A stretch of 30,446 bases of DNA from JAVBNO01 sp031551485 (GCA_031551485.1 JAVBNO010000039.1:1-30446), one strand, 5' to 3'. Positions 20,879 through 30,228 are shown, counted from the stretch's first letter. Made by a program: numbers and translations. Notes: generated by a model from the sequence alone, not told the origin.

Positions 20879-22213
20879 TTACAGCAGCTTGGCCTCCAGC
20901 GCTTCCCGCTCTTTTTCGTAGCCGGGTTTGCCCAAAAGGGCAAACATATTGCGCTTGTAGCTTTCCACACCCGGCTGGTCGAAGGGGTTTACCCCCAGCA
21001 GATAACCGCTGATGGCGCAGGCTTTTTCGAAAAAGTAAATCATATACCCCAGTTCGTATTCATCGGCTTGGGGCATTTGCAGAACAATGTTGGGCACTCC
21101 CCCCGCCGTGTGGGCCAAAATGGTGCCCTCCATGGCTTTGCGGTTAATGACCGACATTTGCTGGCCTGCCAAAAAGTTAAGGCCGTCGGCATTGGCGGGA
21201 TCGTTTTGGATAAAGAGGTTTTGGCCCAGCGACTGGATATCCACCACGGTTTCAAACAGATGGCGCCGCCCTTGCTGGATAATTTGGCCCAGAGAATGCA
21301 GATCGGCGGAAAAACCCGCGGAGGCGGGGAAAAGGCCTTTGCCGTCTTTGCCTTCGCTTTCGCCAAAAAGCTGTTTGAACCATTCCGCCATCTGGCCAAA
21401 GGCCGGTTCGTAGCAGACCAGCATTTCAATGCCTTTGCCTTTGCGATATAAAATATTGCGCAGGGCCGCGTACAAATAGCAGTCGTTGGCGGCAATGCTT
21501 TCGTTTAAAAGGGCGTTTCGGGCGTCCGCCGCCCCGGTCATCAGCTTGTCAATGTCAATGCCGGCCACCGCCAGCGGCAAAAGCCCCACGGCCGTCAGCA
21601 CCGAATAGCGCCCGCCCACATCGTCGGGGATGACGAAAGTTTGGTAACCCTCCCGGTCAGCAAGGCCTTTAAGGGCGCCCCGAGATTTGTCGGTGGTGCA
21701 ATAAATGCGGTCCTTGGCGTCGTCGCCGTATTGCTTTTTCAACATATCCCCCAGCACCCGGAAAGCCAGCGCCGGCTCGGTGGTGGTGCCGGATTTGGAG
21801 ATTACGTTAAGCGACACCCGCTTGCCCTGGCAAAGGGCCATGATTTCGTTTAAATAGGCGGGGGAAATATTGTTGCCCGCAAAGAGTATTTGGGGGGTGT
21901 CTTTGCACAGGGCGTTGTAGTTGGGGGAACGCAAAAATTCCAGCGCCGCCCGGGGGCCCAGATAAGAACCGCCAATGCCGATGACCACAAGAACGTCGCT
22001 GTCGGACGCAATTTTTTTGGCAGCCGCCTTAATGGCCTGGAATTCCGCTTTGTCATATGTTTTCGGTAAATTTAACCACCCCAGATAATCACTGCCCAAC
22101 CCGCTGCCGTTATGCAGCGTATTGTGAGCAGCAGTTATCTGGGGCTGAATGGCGTCTAATTCATGTTGTTGGACAAAGTCCCCCAAAAAGCGGGGGTTGA
22201 CAGTGAGCGACAT
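20879..22213 (-). CDS. pgi: Glucose-6-phosphate isomerase
   Basis: This 444-residue cytosolic enzyme interconverts glucose 6-phosphate and fructose 6-phosphate. Signatures are VVIGIGGSYLGPRAALEFL near the start, the phosphate-binding VISKSGTTTEPA, the GGRYSVLTAVGLLPLA loop, and the QLFGESEGKDGKGLFPASAGFSADLHSLGQ segment. Length matches the short Firmicutes form (about 450). The ATG at 22213 gives the usual short N-terminus (SLTVNPRFLGDFVQQHELDAI); ATG 22234 would add seven residues. It has its own strong promoter and leads leftward to the P-loop gene. Confidence 0.95.
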   Translation of the reverse strand: MSLTVNPRFLGDFVQQHELDAIQPQITAAHNTLHNGSGLGSDYLGWLNLPKTYDKAEFQAIKAAAKKIASDSDVLVVIGIGGSYLGPRAALEFLRSPNYNALCKDTPQILFAGNNISPAYLNEIMALCQGKRVSLNVISKSGTTTEPALAFRVLGDMLKKQYGDDAKDRIYCTTDKSRGALKGLADREGYQTFVIPDDVGGRYSVLTAVGLLPLAVAGIDIDKLMTGAADARNALLNESIAANDCYLYAALRNILYRKGKGIEMLVCYEPAFGQMAEWFKQLFGESEGKDGKGLFPASAGFSADLHSLGQIIQQGRRHLFETVVDIQSLGQNLFIQNDPANADGLNFLAGQQMSVINRKAMEGTILAHTAGGVPNIVLQMPQADEYELGYMIYFFEKACAISGYLLGVNPFDQPGVESYKRNMFALLGKPGYEKEREALEAKLL

Positions 22214-22250
22214 TTTCCATCCCAACCTTTTCATACAATGTTCTGCTTAT

Positions 22251-22279
22251 ATTGTACCCTAAACCCACAGCTATTTCAA
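22251..22279 (-). promoter_or_regulatory. Sigma-A promoter of pgi
   Basis: TTGAAA (22279-22274), a 17-base spacer and TACAAT (22256-22251) on the minus strand place a start near 22244, about 30 bases before the ATG at 22213. Confidence 0.75.
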
Positions 22280-22325
22280 GCGCGGAAAGGGTCGAGAAAA
22301 GAGAAATGTTTCCAGATTTTTTGGT

Positions 22326-22375
22326 CAAAAAGGAGGCACATGGCCCCGCCAGTATAAGGGGGAGACCATGTGCCT
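22326..22375 (-). terminator. Rho-independent terminator of the upstream carboxypeptidase gene
   Basis: A 10-bp stem (AGGCACATGG, 22334-22343, with 22366-22375), extended by CCCC/GGGG pairs, is followed on the minus strand by CCTTTTTGACC. It ends the leftward carboxypeptidase gene and separates it from pgi. Confidence 0.75.
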
Positions 22376-22400
22376 TGCCGTTTGATCACATTCCTTGATT

Positions 22401-23639
22401 TTAATATTTCATCCGCAAAGCCGCACTCCACAGTTTATACAGTGCGCCGCCCAATGTCATTTTGTCAACCGCTTTTTCTGCCCGCAGGGGATATTCCCCT
22501 ACCACGCTGCCGTCGATGGACAAGACAACCTTGCCCACAACCTGGCCCTTTTCCACCGGCGCGGTGACCGACGGATTAAGCTGCACCGTTTGCACCATGG
22601 AAGCGCCTTTGCCTTTTTCCACCAAAAAACCCGCGGGGGTATCGGGCACCGGGGTCACGACGGGATCCATGCCCCGCAGCACTTTGACCGGTTTGAGCTC
22701 TTCGGGCGCAACGGCAGGGGGCAGCGCCATTTCGTAGTTGGCAAAGCCATAGTCCAAAAGCGCCCGGGTGGCGGCAAACCGCTGGTCGCTGGTGGGGCTG
22801 CCCAGCACGACGGCCACCAAATGCAGATTATCCCGCATGGCCGAAGCAGCCAGGCAGCTGCCCGCTTTGTCGGTGGTGCCCGTTTTAAGCCCGGTGATGC
22901 CGGGATAGGTGCGCACCAGTCGGTTGGTGTTCACAAGCTGGGTGGCGCCATCCCGCAGGCTATCCATCCAAATGGTGGTGTATTGAATGATGATCGGATG
23001 ACCCAAAAGCGCCCGGGACATCAGGGCCACGTCGCGGGCGGAGGTGAGATGACCGTCCGCATCCAGGCCGCAGGCGTTAACAAAGTTTGTATCCGACATG
23101 CCCAGCTCGGCGGCCCGCTTGTTCATCGCCTGGACAAAGGCGCTTTCGCTGCCCGCAATATGTTCGGCCAGCGCCACAGTGGCGTCGTTGGCACTGCCCA
23201 CGGCCACAGCCCGCAAAAGCTGATCCACCGTCATCGTCTCGTTAGGCTCCAGCCAAATTTGGCTTCCCCCCATCGAGGCGGCATAGGTGGAACAGGTAAC
23301 AACATCCTCAAGGCTGATTTTGCCGCTGTCCAATGCCTCCGCAAATAAAAGCAGGCTCATAATTTTGGTGATGGAGGCGGGGGCGATCCGCTGTCGTTCG
23401 TTAAAAGCCACCAGAATTGTGCCGGTGGTCACATCCATAAGCACCGCCGAGCTGGCGGGCAGGTCTTTGGCTGGGTTGATGTCGTTGGCGGCAATGGTTT
23501 CGGAAGCGATGATATCGTCGGTGATGACGGCCATGGCGGGTTCTTCCGGCGGGGCAAATTCATCGCTGGCAAAAGCGGGTACCGCCATTCCCAAAAGCAG
23601 CGCGCCGCACACGAACAAAGCCAGGGTTTTCTTACCCAT
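22401..23639 (-). CDS. D-alanyl-D-alanine carboxypeptidase (S11, DacF type)
   Basis: This 412-residue serine carboxypeptidase trims the terminal D-Ala of peptidoglycan stem peptides. An N-terminal signal peptide (to about residue 24) precedes a penicillin-binding S11 domain with SITK (89-92, Ser 89 nucleophile), SAN (149-151) and KTG (252-254). A PBP5-like C-terminal beta domain and an amphipathic tail (KMTLGGALYKLWSAALRM) follow, the usual membrane anchor. The ATG at 23639 has GAGGTG seven bases upstream. It lies between pgi and the O-acetylhomoserine sulfhydrylase gene. A second S11 enzyme lies nearby at 25275, with a different anchor. Confidence 0.9.
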   Translation of the reverse strand: MGKKTLALFVCGALLLGMAVPAFASDEFAPPEEPAMAVITDDIIASETIAANDINPAKDLPASSAVLMDVTTGTILVAFNERQRIAPASITKIMSLLLFAEALDSGKISLEDVVTCSTYAASMGGSQIWLEPNETMTVDQLLRAVAVGSANDATVALAEHIAGSESAFVQAMNKRAAELGMSDTNFVNACGLDADGHLTSARDVALMSRALLGHPIIIQYTTIWMDSLRDGATQLVNTNRLVRTYPGITGLKTGTTDKAGSCLAASAMRDNLHLVAVVLGSPTSDQRFAATRALLDYGFANYEMALPPAVAPEELKPVKVLRGMDPVVTPVPDTPAGFLVEKGKGASMVQTVQLNPSVTAPVEKGQVVGKVVLSIDGSVVGEYPLRAEKAVDKMTLGGALYKLWSAALRMKY

Positions 23640-23730
23640 ACTACTACACCTCGTTATCAGAATATTTATAACGGTAAAAGTCCACATCAATATATATGCA
23701 GGGATGTCTTCCAAAATGTACAAGATCAAA

Positions 23731-23766
23731 AGAGACCCCTTTTTGCCAAAGCAAAAAGGGGTCTCT
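23731..23766 (-). terminator. Rho-independent terminator
   Basis: A 16-bp perfect stem (AGAGACCCCTTTTTGC, 23731-23746, with 23751-23766) closes a CAAA loop and is followed on the minus strand by TTTT. It ends the O-acetylhomoserine sulfhydrylase gene. Confidence 0.85.
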
Positions 23767-23794
23767 TATCAATTGCAAAAGATGCGGCCGCTTT

Positions 23795-25084
23795 TTATTT
23801 GGTGGCGGCGTCAATGGCCTGGGCAAGATCGGCGATAATATCCTCCACATTTTCAAGGCCGACGGAAAGGCGCACCGTGCGGGCGGTAATGCCGGCTTCC
23901 ACCAGCTGGTCTTCGGAAAGCTGGCTGTGGGTGGTGGAAGCGGGGTGAATGACCAGCGTGCGGCTGTCCCCCACATTGGCCACATTTTTAATGAGTTTCA
24001 GCGCGTCAATGAATTGGGCTCCTGTTTCCCGGCTGCCTTCCAATTCGAAAGTGAAGACGGCGCCAGTGCCCTTGGGCAACAGGGTTTGGGCCAGCTTGTA
24101 GTAGGGGGAGCTTGGCAGTCCGGCGAAATTGACCTTGGCCACTTTGGGGTGCGCTTCCAGCCATTGGGCCACCGCCAGCGCGTTTTCACAGTGGCGGGCC
24201 ATCCGCAGCCCCAGTGTTTCAATGCCCAGGTAGATGAAGAAAGCATTAAAAGGGGAGAGGCAGGCGCCCACGTCCCGGAGCATTAATGTACGCAGCCGGA
24301 TGATGAAACCGGCGTTTCCAAAGTCTTTGGCGAAAATGGCGCCGTGGTAGCTGACGTCCGGTTCATTATATTGGGGGAAGCGGGGGTTGCCGGCAAAAGA
24401 AAAGTTGCCGGAATCCACCGCGACACCGCACATCGAAGTGCCCTGGCCGCCCAGATATTTGGTGGCGGAGTGGACAACAATGTCCGCCCCCAGTTCGATA
24501 GGCTTGCACAGGTAGGGGGTGGTGAAGGTGGAATCGACAATCAAGGGGATGCCGTGCTTGTGGGCCACGGCAGCAATGGCGGGAATATCGGCCACATTGG
24601 CGTTGGGGTTACCCACCGCTTCCAGAAAGAAGGCCTTGGTTTTGGGGGTGACAAGGCTTTCCCATTCCTCGGCGGAGTCGCCCTTGACAAACTTGACGTC
24701 AATGCCTATATTGCGTAAAGTGACATTGAGCATGTTAATGGCACCGCCATAAATTTGCAGCGAGGAAACGATCTCGTCTCCGGCGCCCGCCAAGTTGAGC
24801 AGGGTGTTAAAAATAACGGCATGTCCCGACGCCATACAAAGGGCACCCACGCCTCCGTCCAGTGCCGCGATGCGCTCTTCCAACGCGGTCACAGTGGGAT
24901 TGTTAATGCGGCTGTAAATATTGCCCAGTGCTTTCAACTCAAACAGGTCTTTGGCGTGCTGCGAGCTTTCGAACTCGTAGGCCGTGGTTTGATAAATGGG
25001 CAACATCACCGAGTGATTCTCCTGGTCGGCCACATAGCCTGCGTGAATTGCCAGCGTGTCAAATCCATACTGTTTTTCTGTCAT
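23795..25084 (-). CDS. metY: O-acetylhomoserine sulfhydrylase (MetY type, PLP enzyme)
   Basis: This 429-residue cytosolic PLP enzyme makes homocysteine from O-acetylhomoserine and sulfide (or methionine from methanethiol). It is the Cys/Met-metabolism fold: DTLAIHAGYVADQENHSVMLPIYQTTAYEF at the start, SRINNPTVTALEERIAALDGG, the PLP-contacting VDSTFTTPYLCKP, and K209 (HSATKYLGG) forming the Schiff base. GLENVEDIIADLAQAI closes it. The ATG at 25084 has AAGGAGG eight bases upstream; ATG 25105 is possible but weaker. It lies divergently from the second carboxypeptidase gene. No SAM or T-box leader is visible in the short upstream region. Confidence 0.93.
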   Translation of the reverse strand: MTEKQYGFDTLAIHAGYVADQENHSVMLPIYQTTAYEFESSQHAKDLFELKALGNIYSRINNPTVTALEERIAALDGGVGALCMASGHAVIFNTLLNLAGAGDEIVSSLQIYGGAINMLNVTLRNIGIDVKFVKGDSAEEWESLVTPKTKAFFLEAVGNPNANVADIPAIAAVAHKHGIPLIVDSTFTTPYLCKPIELGADIVVHSATKYLGGQGTSMCGVAVDSGNFSFAGNPRFPQYNEPDVSYHGAIFAKDFGNAGFIIRLRTLMLRDVGACLSPFNAFFIYLGIETLGLRMARHCENALAVAQWLEAHPKVAKVNFAGLPSSPYYKLAQTLLPKGTGAVFTFELEGSRETGAQFIDALKLIKNVANVGDSRTLVIHPASTTHSQLSEDQLVEAGITARTVRLSVGLENVEDIIADLAQAIDAATK

Positions 25085-25170
25085 ACTCTTTGCCTCCTTT
25101 TCCATTGTTTCATCACAAACGGGGTGTATTCTGAATGAATATGAATACAAACATCACCGGGATTACCCGG

Positions 25171-25198
25171 TTTACAGTTTGTGATTTTCTGCTATAAT
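25171..25198 (+). promoter_or_regulatory. Sigma-A promoter with adjoining palindrome
   Basis: TTTACA (25171-25176), a 16-base spacer and a perfect TATAAT (25193-25198) predict a start near 25205 for the second carboxypeptidase gene. The palindrome ACCGGG-ATTA-CCCGGT (25156-25171) abuts the -35 box, a possible operator or weak hairpin in the metY divergent region. Confidence 0.7.
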
Positions 25199-25274
25199 AA
25201 TAAGGTCACACCATGACGGCCCGGGCCGCCATGCGTTACAGACAAGTATACACAATCTGCGGGGTGAAATCCAT

Positions 25275-26633
25275 ATGCAAAAAAAGCGAATTTTTTCCAT
25301 GCTATTGGCATTTTTGTGTGCGCTTTCCCTGATCGTGCATACGGCTGTCCCCGCCTACGCCTCTTACGTTCCCCCCTTTGACATTCGCGCCAAAGCGGTT
25401 TACATGGTGAATTTGGATACGGACAAGGTCATTTACGAGCGCAGTGCCCAGGAAAAAATGTATCCAGCCTCTTTGACCAAAATTATGACCGCCATTTTGG
25501 TGCTGGAAAAGGTGGACGACCTGGACGGCATCAAATTGCCGCTGAAGCTGTATATCCAGGACATGCTGTACAATACCAATGCCAGCCTGGCCGGCATTTA
25601 TTTGGGCGAAGAGGTGAGCATCCGAAACCTTTTATACGCTTCGCTTTTACAGTCGGGCAACGAGGCCGCGCTGATGTTGGCGGACTATGTGGGGGACGGT
25701 TCCATTTCCGCTTTTGTGGAAATGATGAATGAGAAAGCGGCGGACATTGGCGCCAAGAACACCCACTTCGCCAACCCCAACGGTCTGCATGACCCGGAAA
25801 ATTACACAACGGCCTATGATATGAATTTGATTGCCCGCTACGCTTTAGACGTGCCGGGATTTACACAGATCGCCAACACCCCCACAATGGAAATTGGCCC
25901 CACCAACAAGCAGGAATCGCTGGTGATGACCACGACCAACTGGATGATTCAAAAGGGCAGCCAGTACTATTACGGCCCGGTTTCCAACATTAAGACCGGC
26001 ACCCTGGACGAAGCGGGGCGCTGCCTTGTGACAACGGCGGCCCGGGATGGGTTTACCTATTTGCTGGTGCTGATGAACGCCCCCTACAAGGATGAAAACG
26101 GCGCCATCTATCCTGAACGCTATGATTTTGACGAAACTCGCAAACTATATGAATGGGCCTTCGAGACATTTGTAGTCAAAAAGCTGGCCGAGCAGAACAA
26201 AGCCATTACCGAAGTGCCGGTGCGCCTTTCGGGCGAGGAGGACCATGTCAATTTGGTGTGCGCCGAGGCGTTCACCTCCCTTGTGCCGGCGGATGTGGAA
26301 GTGGGCAGCATTCAGTTTATTCCCGAAATTCCCGAATATATTGACGCCCCGGTGGAGCGGGGGCAGGAAATTGGCATGGCCCACGTGATGTTAAGCGGCG
26401 AGGAATTGGGGCAGATTAAACTGGTGGCCGGTTCTTCTGTCAGCCGCAGCACGCTTTTGTTCGCCCTGGACGAAGCCCAAAAACTGCTTCAGTACTTTTG
26501 GGTTAAATTCGCCCTGATTTTAATTGTGACACTCATCGCGTTATATATCTTCATTATGATTAGCCGCAACCGCCGCCGGCGCAATTACAATAATCGCCGT
26601 TCGTCGGGCGGCCGCGGCAACCGGTATTTGTAA
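25275..26633 (+). CDS. D-alanyl-D-alanine carboxypeptidase (S11) with C-terminal membrane anchor
   Basis: This 452-residue protein has an N-terminal signal peptide (to about 30) and an S11 penicillin-binding domain with SLTK (66-69), SGN (127-129) and KTG (240-242). After the PBP5-like domain comes a true C-terminal membrane segment (about 418-440, FALILIVTLIALYIFIM) and a basic cytosolic tail (RNRRRRNYNNRRSSGGRGN). The family trims peptidoglycan stem peptides. The ATG at 25275 has GGGGTG eight bases upstream. The first S11 protein is anchored by an amphipathic helix instead, so the two may act at different sites. YchF follows after about 60 bases. Confidence 0.9.
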   Translation: MQKKRIFSMLLAFLCALSLIVHTAVPAYASYVPPFDIRAKAVYMVNLDTDKVIYERSAQEKMYPASLTKIMTAILVLEKVDDLDGIKLPLKLYIQDMLYNTNASLAGIYLGEEVSIRNLLYASLLQSGNEAALMLADYVGDGSISAFVEMMNEKAADIGAKNTHFANPNGLHDPENYTTAYDMNLIARYALDVPGFTQIANTPTMEIGPTNKQESLVMTTTNWMIQKGSQYYYGPVSNIKTGTLDEAGRCLVTTAARDGFTYLLVLMNAPYKDENGAIYPERYDFDETRKLYEWAFETFVVKKLAEQNKAITEVPVRLSGEEDHVNLVCAEAFTSLVPADVEVGSIQFIPEIPEYIDAPVERGQEIGMAHVMLSGEELGQIKLVAGSSVSRSTLLFALDEAQKLLQYFWVKFALILIVTLIALYIFIMISRNRRRRNYNNRRSSGGRGNRYL

Positions 26634-26691
26634 GCCGGGTTGCCATGTCGCGCGGCATTGCTTGATTTTTTGCACAGGGGGAGAAATAAGA

Positions 26692-27792
26692 ATGAAACTG
26701 GGAATTGTGGGACTGCCCAATGTGGGCAAATCCACCCTGTTTAACGCCATTACCAACGCGGGGGCCGCCTCCGCCAACTATCCGTTTTGCACCATTGAGC
26801 CAAACGCGGGCACGGTGGCTGTGCCCGATGGCCGCCTGCAAAAGCTAGCGGATATTTATAGCCCCGAGAAAATCACCCCCGCTGTCATCGAGTTTATGGA
26901 CATTGCCGGGCTGGTGCGGGGCGCTTCCAAAGGGGAGGGGCTGGGCAATAAATTCCTGGCCCATATTCGGGAAGTGGACGCCATTATTCATGTGGTACGC
27001 TGCTTTGAGGATGGCGAAATTGTGCATGTGGACGGGGATGTGAATCCCACCCGGGACATTGAAACCATCAATCTGGAGTTGATTTTATCCGACATTGAGC
27101 TGGTGGAGCGGCGCATTGACAAAGCCCAGAAGGCTTCCAAAAGCGGGGACCGGAAAATGGCCGCCGAGGCCGATTTTTTCACCCGGCTGAAAGCCCATTT
27201 GGACGAAGGCAAAACGGCCCGCACCTTCCCCTGCGACGGGGAGGAAGCCGCACTGCTTGGCGAGGTACCCCTTTTGTCGGCAAAGCCGGTTATTTACGCC
27301 GCCAATTTTAACGAGGCGGATTTTACAGGCGGCAAGCTGGAGGAAAACCCACGCTATCAAGCCATTTTAGCCATTGCCGCCGAAGAAGGCGCCGAAGTGA
27401 TTCCCATCTGCGGCAAGCTGGAGGAGGAAATTGCCGAGCTGCCCCCGGAGGATAAGCTGGTGTTTTTGGCGGATGTGGGCCTGACCCAGTCGGGCCTTGA
27501 CCGGCTGATTGCCGCCAGCTATAAGCTGCTGGGGCTCATTTCCTTTTTGACGGCGGGCAAGCCGGAAGTGCGGGCCTGGACCATTACCCAGGGCATCAAA
27601 GCACCCCAGGCTGCCGGTAAAATTCACACCGACTTTTTGCGTGGCTTCATTCGCGCCGAAGTTGTGCACTTTGATCAATTGATGGAGTGCGGCAGTTTTC
27701 AGGCGGCCAAAGAGAAAGGCCTTGTGCGCAGCGAAGGCAAAGAATATGTGATGAAAGACGGCGATGTCGTTTTGTTCCGCATCAATGTCTGA
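26692..27792 (+). CDS. ychF: Redox-regulated ATPase YchF (Obg-like, TGS domain)
   Basis: This 366-residue cytosolic protein is the bacterial YchF/Ola1 ATPase. G1 is GLPNVGKS (7-14), G3 is MDIAGLVRG and the G4 equivalent is NFNEAD, which replaces NKxD and shifts specificity toward ATP. A coiled-coil insert (ELVERRIDKAQKASKSGDRKM) and a C-terminal TGS domain (about 280-366) complete the usual layout and length. YchF binds ribosomes and is involved in translation and oxidative-stress responses. The ATG at 26692 has GGAG eight bases upstream. The next gene begins 75 bases later. Confidence 0.96.
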   Translation: MKLGIVGLPNVGKSTLFNAITNAGAASANYPFCTIEPNAGTVAVPDGRLQKLADIYSPEKITPAVIEFMDIAGLVRGASKGEGLGNKFLAHIREVDAIIHVVRCFEDGEIVHVDGDVNPTRDIETINLELILSDIELVERRIDKAQKASKSGDRKMAAEADFFTRLKAHLDEGKTARTFPCDGEEAALLGEVPLLSAKPVIYAANFNEADFTGGKLEENPRYQAILAIAAEEGAEVIPICGKLEEEIAELPPEDKLVFLADVGLTQSGLDRLIAASYKLLGLISFLTAGKPEVRAWTITQGIKAPQAAGKIHTDFLRGFIRAEVVHFDQLMECGSFQAAKEKGLVRSEGKEYVMKDGDVVLFRINV

Positions 27793-27866
27793 CCCTTCGC
27801 CTGATCATGAAAACAGGCGTATCAGAATACGCTTACTACAGAGTATAGCCCAAGGGGAGATTACCG

Positions 27867-30158
27867 ATGATTAAACTTTACAAAGGCGGCGTCTTTTTAA
27901 AAGAAGGGAACATGCTGGTTGCCAATGTGCCCGAAGCGCTGGCGGCAGCGTTTGGCCAGAGCCCGCCCGCCGCCCAGGCGGCCAAAGGTACAATGGCTTA
28001 CCGCATTTTGCGAGACCACGACACGCTGCCGGACAGCAAGCGTCTGCAGCTGAAATTTGATTGTCTGGCCTCCCACGATATCACCTATGTGGGCATCATT
28101 CAGACGGCCCGGGCCTCCGGTCTCACCCGTTTTCCCATGCCCTATGTCTTAACCAACTGCCACAACAGCCTGTGCGCGGTGGGCGGCACCATTAACGAGG
28201 ATGACCATGTCTTCGGGCTTTCCGCCGCCCAAAAATACGGCGGCATCTATGTGCCCGCCCATCAGGCGGTCATCCATCAATATATGCGGGAAATGCATAC
28301 GGTTTGCGGCCAAATGATTTTGGGCAGCGATTCCCACACCCGTTACGGCGCCCTGGGCGTAATGGCCATTGGCGAAGGTGGCCCCGAGCTGGTCAAACAG
28401 CTGCTGGGCAAAACCTATGATATCGCCTATCCGGAAATTATTTGTGTCCGGCTGACCGGCAAGTTGCAAAAAGGGGTGGGGCCCCAGGATGCGGCCCTTG
28501 CCATTATTGCCGAGGTATTTAAAGAGGGCTTTGTGAAAAACAAGGTGCTGGAGTTTGTGGGCGACGGCATTGCCGGGCTTTCGGTGGAAAGCCGCATCGG
28601 CATTGACGTGATGACCACCGAAACCACCTGCCTGTCTTCCATTTGGCAAACCGACAGCGCCGTAAAAGACTTTTTTGCCATTCATGGCCGGCCTGACGCC
28701 TACAAAGAGCTCGGCCCCGACGCCGTGGCCTATTACGACGGTGCGGTGGAGGTGGATTTGTCGGCGATTAAGCCGATGATTGCCATGCCCTTCCACCCCA
28801 GCAACGCCTATACCATTGAGACAGTGAACGCCAATGCCGCCGATATTTTGAATGAAGCGGCAAATGCCGCCAAAAAGCAGCTGGAAGGCGATTTCACCCG
28901 CCTGACGCTGGCGGATAAAATTGGCCCCGACGGCTGTTTGCGGGTGGAGCAAGGCGTGATTGCCGGATGCGCCGGCGGCACCTACGAAAATATCTGTGCC
29001 GCCGCCGATATTCTGCGGGGACAATCGGTGGGCAACGGCGAGTTCAATCTTTCTGTTTACCCCTCCAGCCAGCCTATTTTTTTGGAGCTGATGAAGAATG
29101 GGCGCTTGGCCGATTTAATGGCTGTGGGCGCCAGCATTCGCAGCGCGTTTTGCGGGCCCTGCTTCGGCGCCGGCGATGTGCCTGCCAACAATGCCTTCAG
29201 TATCCGTCACACCACCCGCAACTTCCCCAACCGGGAAGGTTCCCAGCCCGCCACAGGCCAAATTGCCTGGGTGGCCCTTATGGACGCCCGCTCTATTGCG
29301 GCTACAGCCGCCCGGGGCGGCCGCCTGACCCCCGCCACCGACATCGACACCGATTTCGCGGTGCCGGCGTATCATTTTGATACATCCCCTTACGACAGCC
29401 GGGTGTACAACGGCGTCGGGCATCCCGACGAACGGGTTGCGTTAAAATTTGGCCCCAACAGTGCCGACTGGCCGGAGATGCCGCCGCTGCCGACCCATCT
29501 GCTTTTGCAAGTGGCGGCTCTCATCAGCGACCCGGTGACCACCACCGACGAGCTGATCCCTTCCGGCGAAACATCCTCTTACCGGTCCAACCCATACAAG
29601 CTGGCGGAGTTTACCTTAAGCCGCAAAGCACCGGAGTATGTGCAGCGGGCCAAAACGGTGGCCTTGCTGGAGCAACAGCGCCAAAGCGGGAAAAACATGG
29701 CCAAACTGCCGTTGACGGCATCAATTTATCAAGCCATTGATAAATTGGATTTTGCGGACAAAGACGGGGACATTGGCATCGGAAGCGTTGTGTACGCAGT
29801 GAAACCAGGGGACGGTTCTGCCCGCGAACAAGCGGCCTCTTGCCAAAAAGTGCTGGGGGGATGGGCCAATATCGCAGAAGAATATGCCACCAAGCGCTAC
29901 CGCTCCAACCTTATCAACTGGGGGATGCTGCCCTTTTTAATGAAAGGCAAACCGGGCTTTGAGGTGGGGGATTATATTTTCATTCCCGGTGTGCGCAAAG
30001 CGGTAGAAGAGAAAACCGAAACGTTGAAAGCCTATATCATCGGGCGGTTTGTACGGGAGATTGCCCTGCATTTGTCCGATCTTTCCGATTCGGAACGCAA
30101 AATTATTTTGGCGGGATGTCTGATTAATTCTTACAAAGAAGAGGGGAAAGGGCGCTGA
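27867..30158 (+). CDS. Aconitase-superfamily hydratase, YbhJ type
   Basis: This 763-residue protein has the aconitase fold. Iron-sulfur ligands are C368 (GVIAGCAGG) and C429/C432 (FCGPCFG), as in aconitases. GSDSHT (153-158) is the conserved substrate motif, and a swivelling C-terminal domain is present. The sequence agrees best with the YbhJ-type hydratases found in Clostridia, whose substrate is not established, rather than with citrate aconitase or LeuC/D. The ATG at 27867 has GGGGAG seven bases upstream. No isocitrate dehydrogenase, citrate synthase or leucine gene is close by. It is followed by a hairpin over the stop codon and then a separate promoter. Confidence 0.87.
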   Translation: MIKLYKGGVFLKEGNMLVANVPEALAAAFGQSPPAAQAAKGTMAYRILRDHDTLPDSKRLQLKFDCLASHDITYVGIIQTARASGLTRFPMPYVLTNCHNSLCAVGGTINEDDHVFGLSAAQKYGGIYVPAHQAVIHQYMREMHTVCGQMILGSDSHTRYGALGVMAIGEGGPELVKQLLGKTYDIAYPEIICVRLTGKLQKGVGPQDAALAIIAEVFKEGFVKNKVLEFVGDGIAGLSVESRIGIDVMTTETTCLSSIWQTDSAVKDFFAIHGRPDAYKELGPDAVAYYDGAVEVDLSAIKPMIAMPFHPSNAYTIETVNANAADILNEAANAAKKQLEGDFTRLTLADKIGPDGCLRVEQGVIAGCAGGTYENICAAADILRGQSVGNGEFNLSVYPSSQPIFLELMKNGRLADLMAVGASIRSAFCGPCFGAGDVPANNAFSIRHTTRNFPNREGSQPATGQIAWVALMDARSIAATAARGGRLTPATDIDTDFAVPAYHFDTSPYDSRVYNGVGHPDERVALKFGPNSADWPEMPPLPTHLLLQVAALISDPVTTTDELIPSGETSSYRSNPYKLAEFTLSRKAPEYVQRAKTVALLEQQRQSGKNMAKLPLTASIYQAIDKLDFADKDGDIGIGSVVYAVKPGDGSAREQAASCQKVLGGWANIAEEYATKRYRSNLINWGMLPFLMKGKPGFEVGDYIFIPGVRKAVEEKTETLKAYIIGRFVREIALHLSDLSDSERKIILAGCLINSYKEEGKGR

Positions 30159-30175
30159 TGCCTTTTCCCCCTCTT
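30139..30175. terminator. Terminator-like hairpin over the hydratase stop codon
   Basis: An imperfect stem (AAGAGGGGAAAGGGC, 30139-30152 region, with GCCTTTTCCCCCTCTT, 30160-30175) contains the TGA in its loop. A long U-run does not follow, so termination may be weak. Confidence 0.5.
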
Positions 30176-30192
30176 GGGTAGCATTATTTGGC

Positions 30193-30222
30193 TTGACGGC
30201 ATGGCGGCGGCTGTGCTATGAT
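30193..30222 (+). promoter_or_regulatory. Promoter upstream of a structured leader
   Basis: TTGACG (30193-30198), an 18-base spacer and TATGAT (30217-30222) predict a start near 30229. Confidence 0.6.
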
Positions 30223-30228
30223 AGCCGA

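Noticed and set aside
22395..23348. 317-codon rightward frame opposite the first carboxypeptidase gene
   Set aside because: It is rich in Gly, His and Arg, has no ribosome site or family features, and lies antisense to a gene with SITK, SAN and KTG motifs.
28149..29024. 291-codon leftward frame inside the hydratase gene
   Set aside because: It is antisense to a clearly aconitase-like coding sequence, and its composition is that of a reverse-frame shadow in GC-rich DNA.
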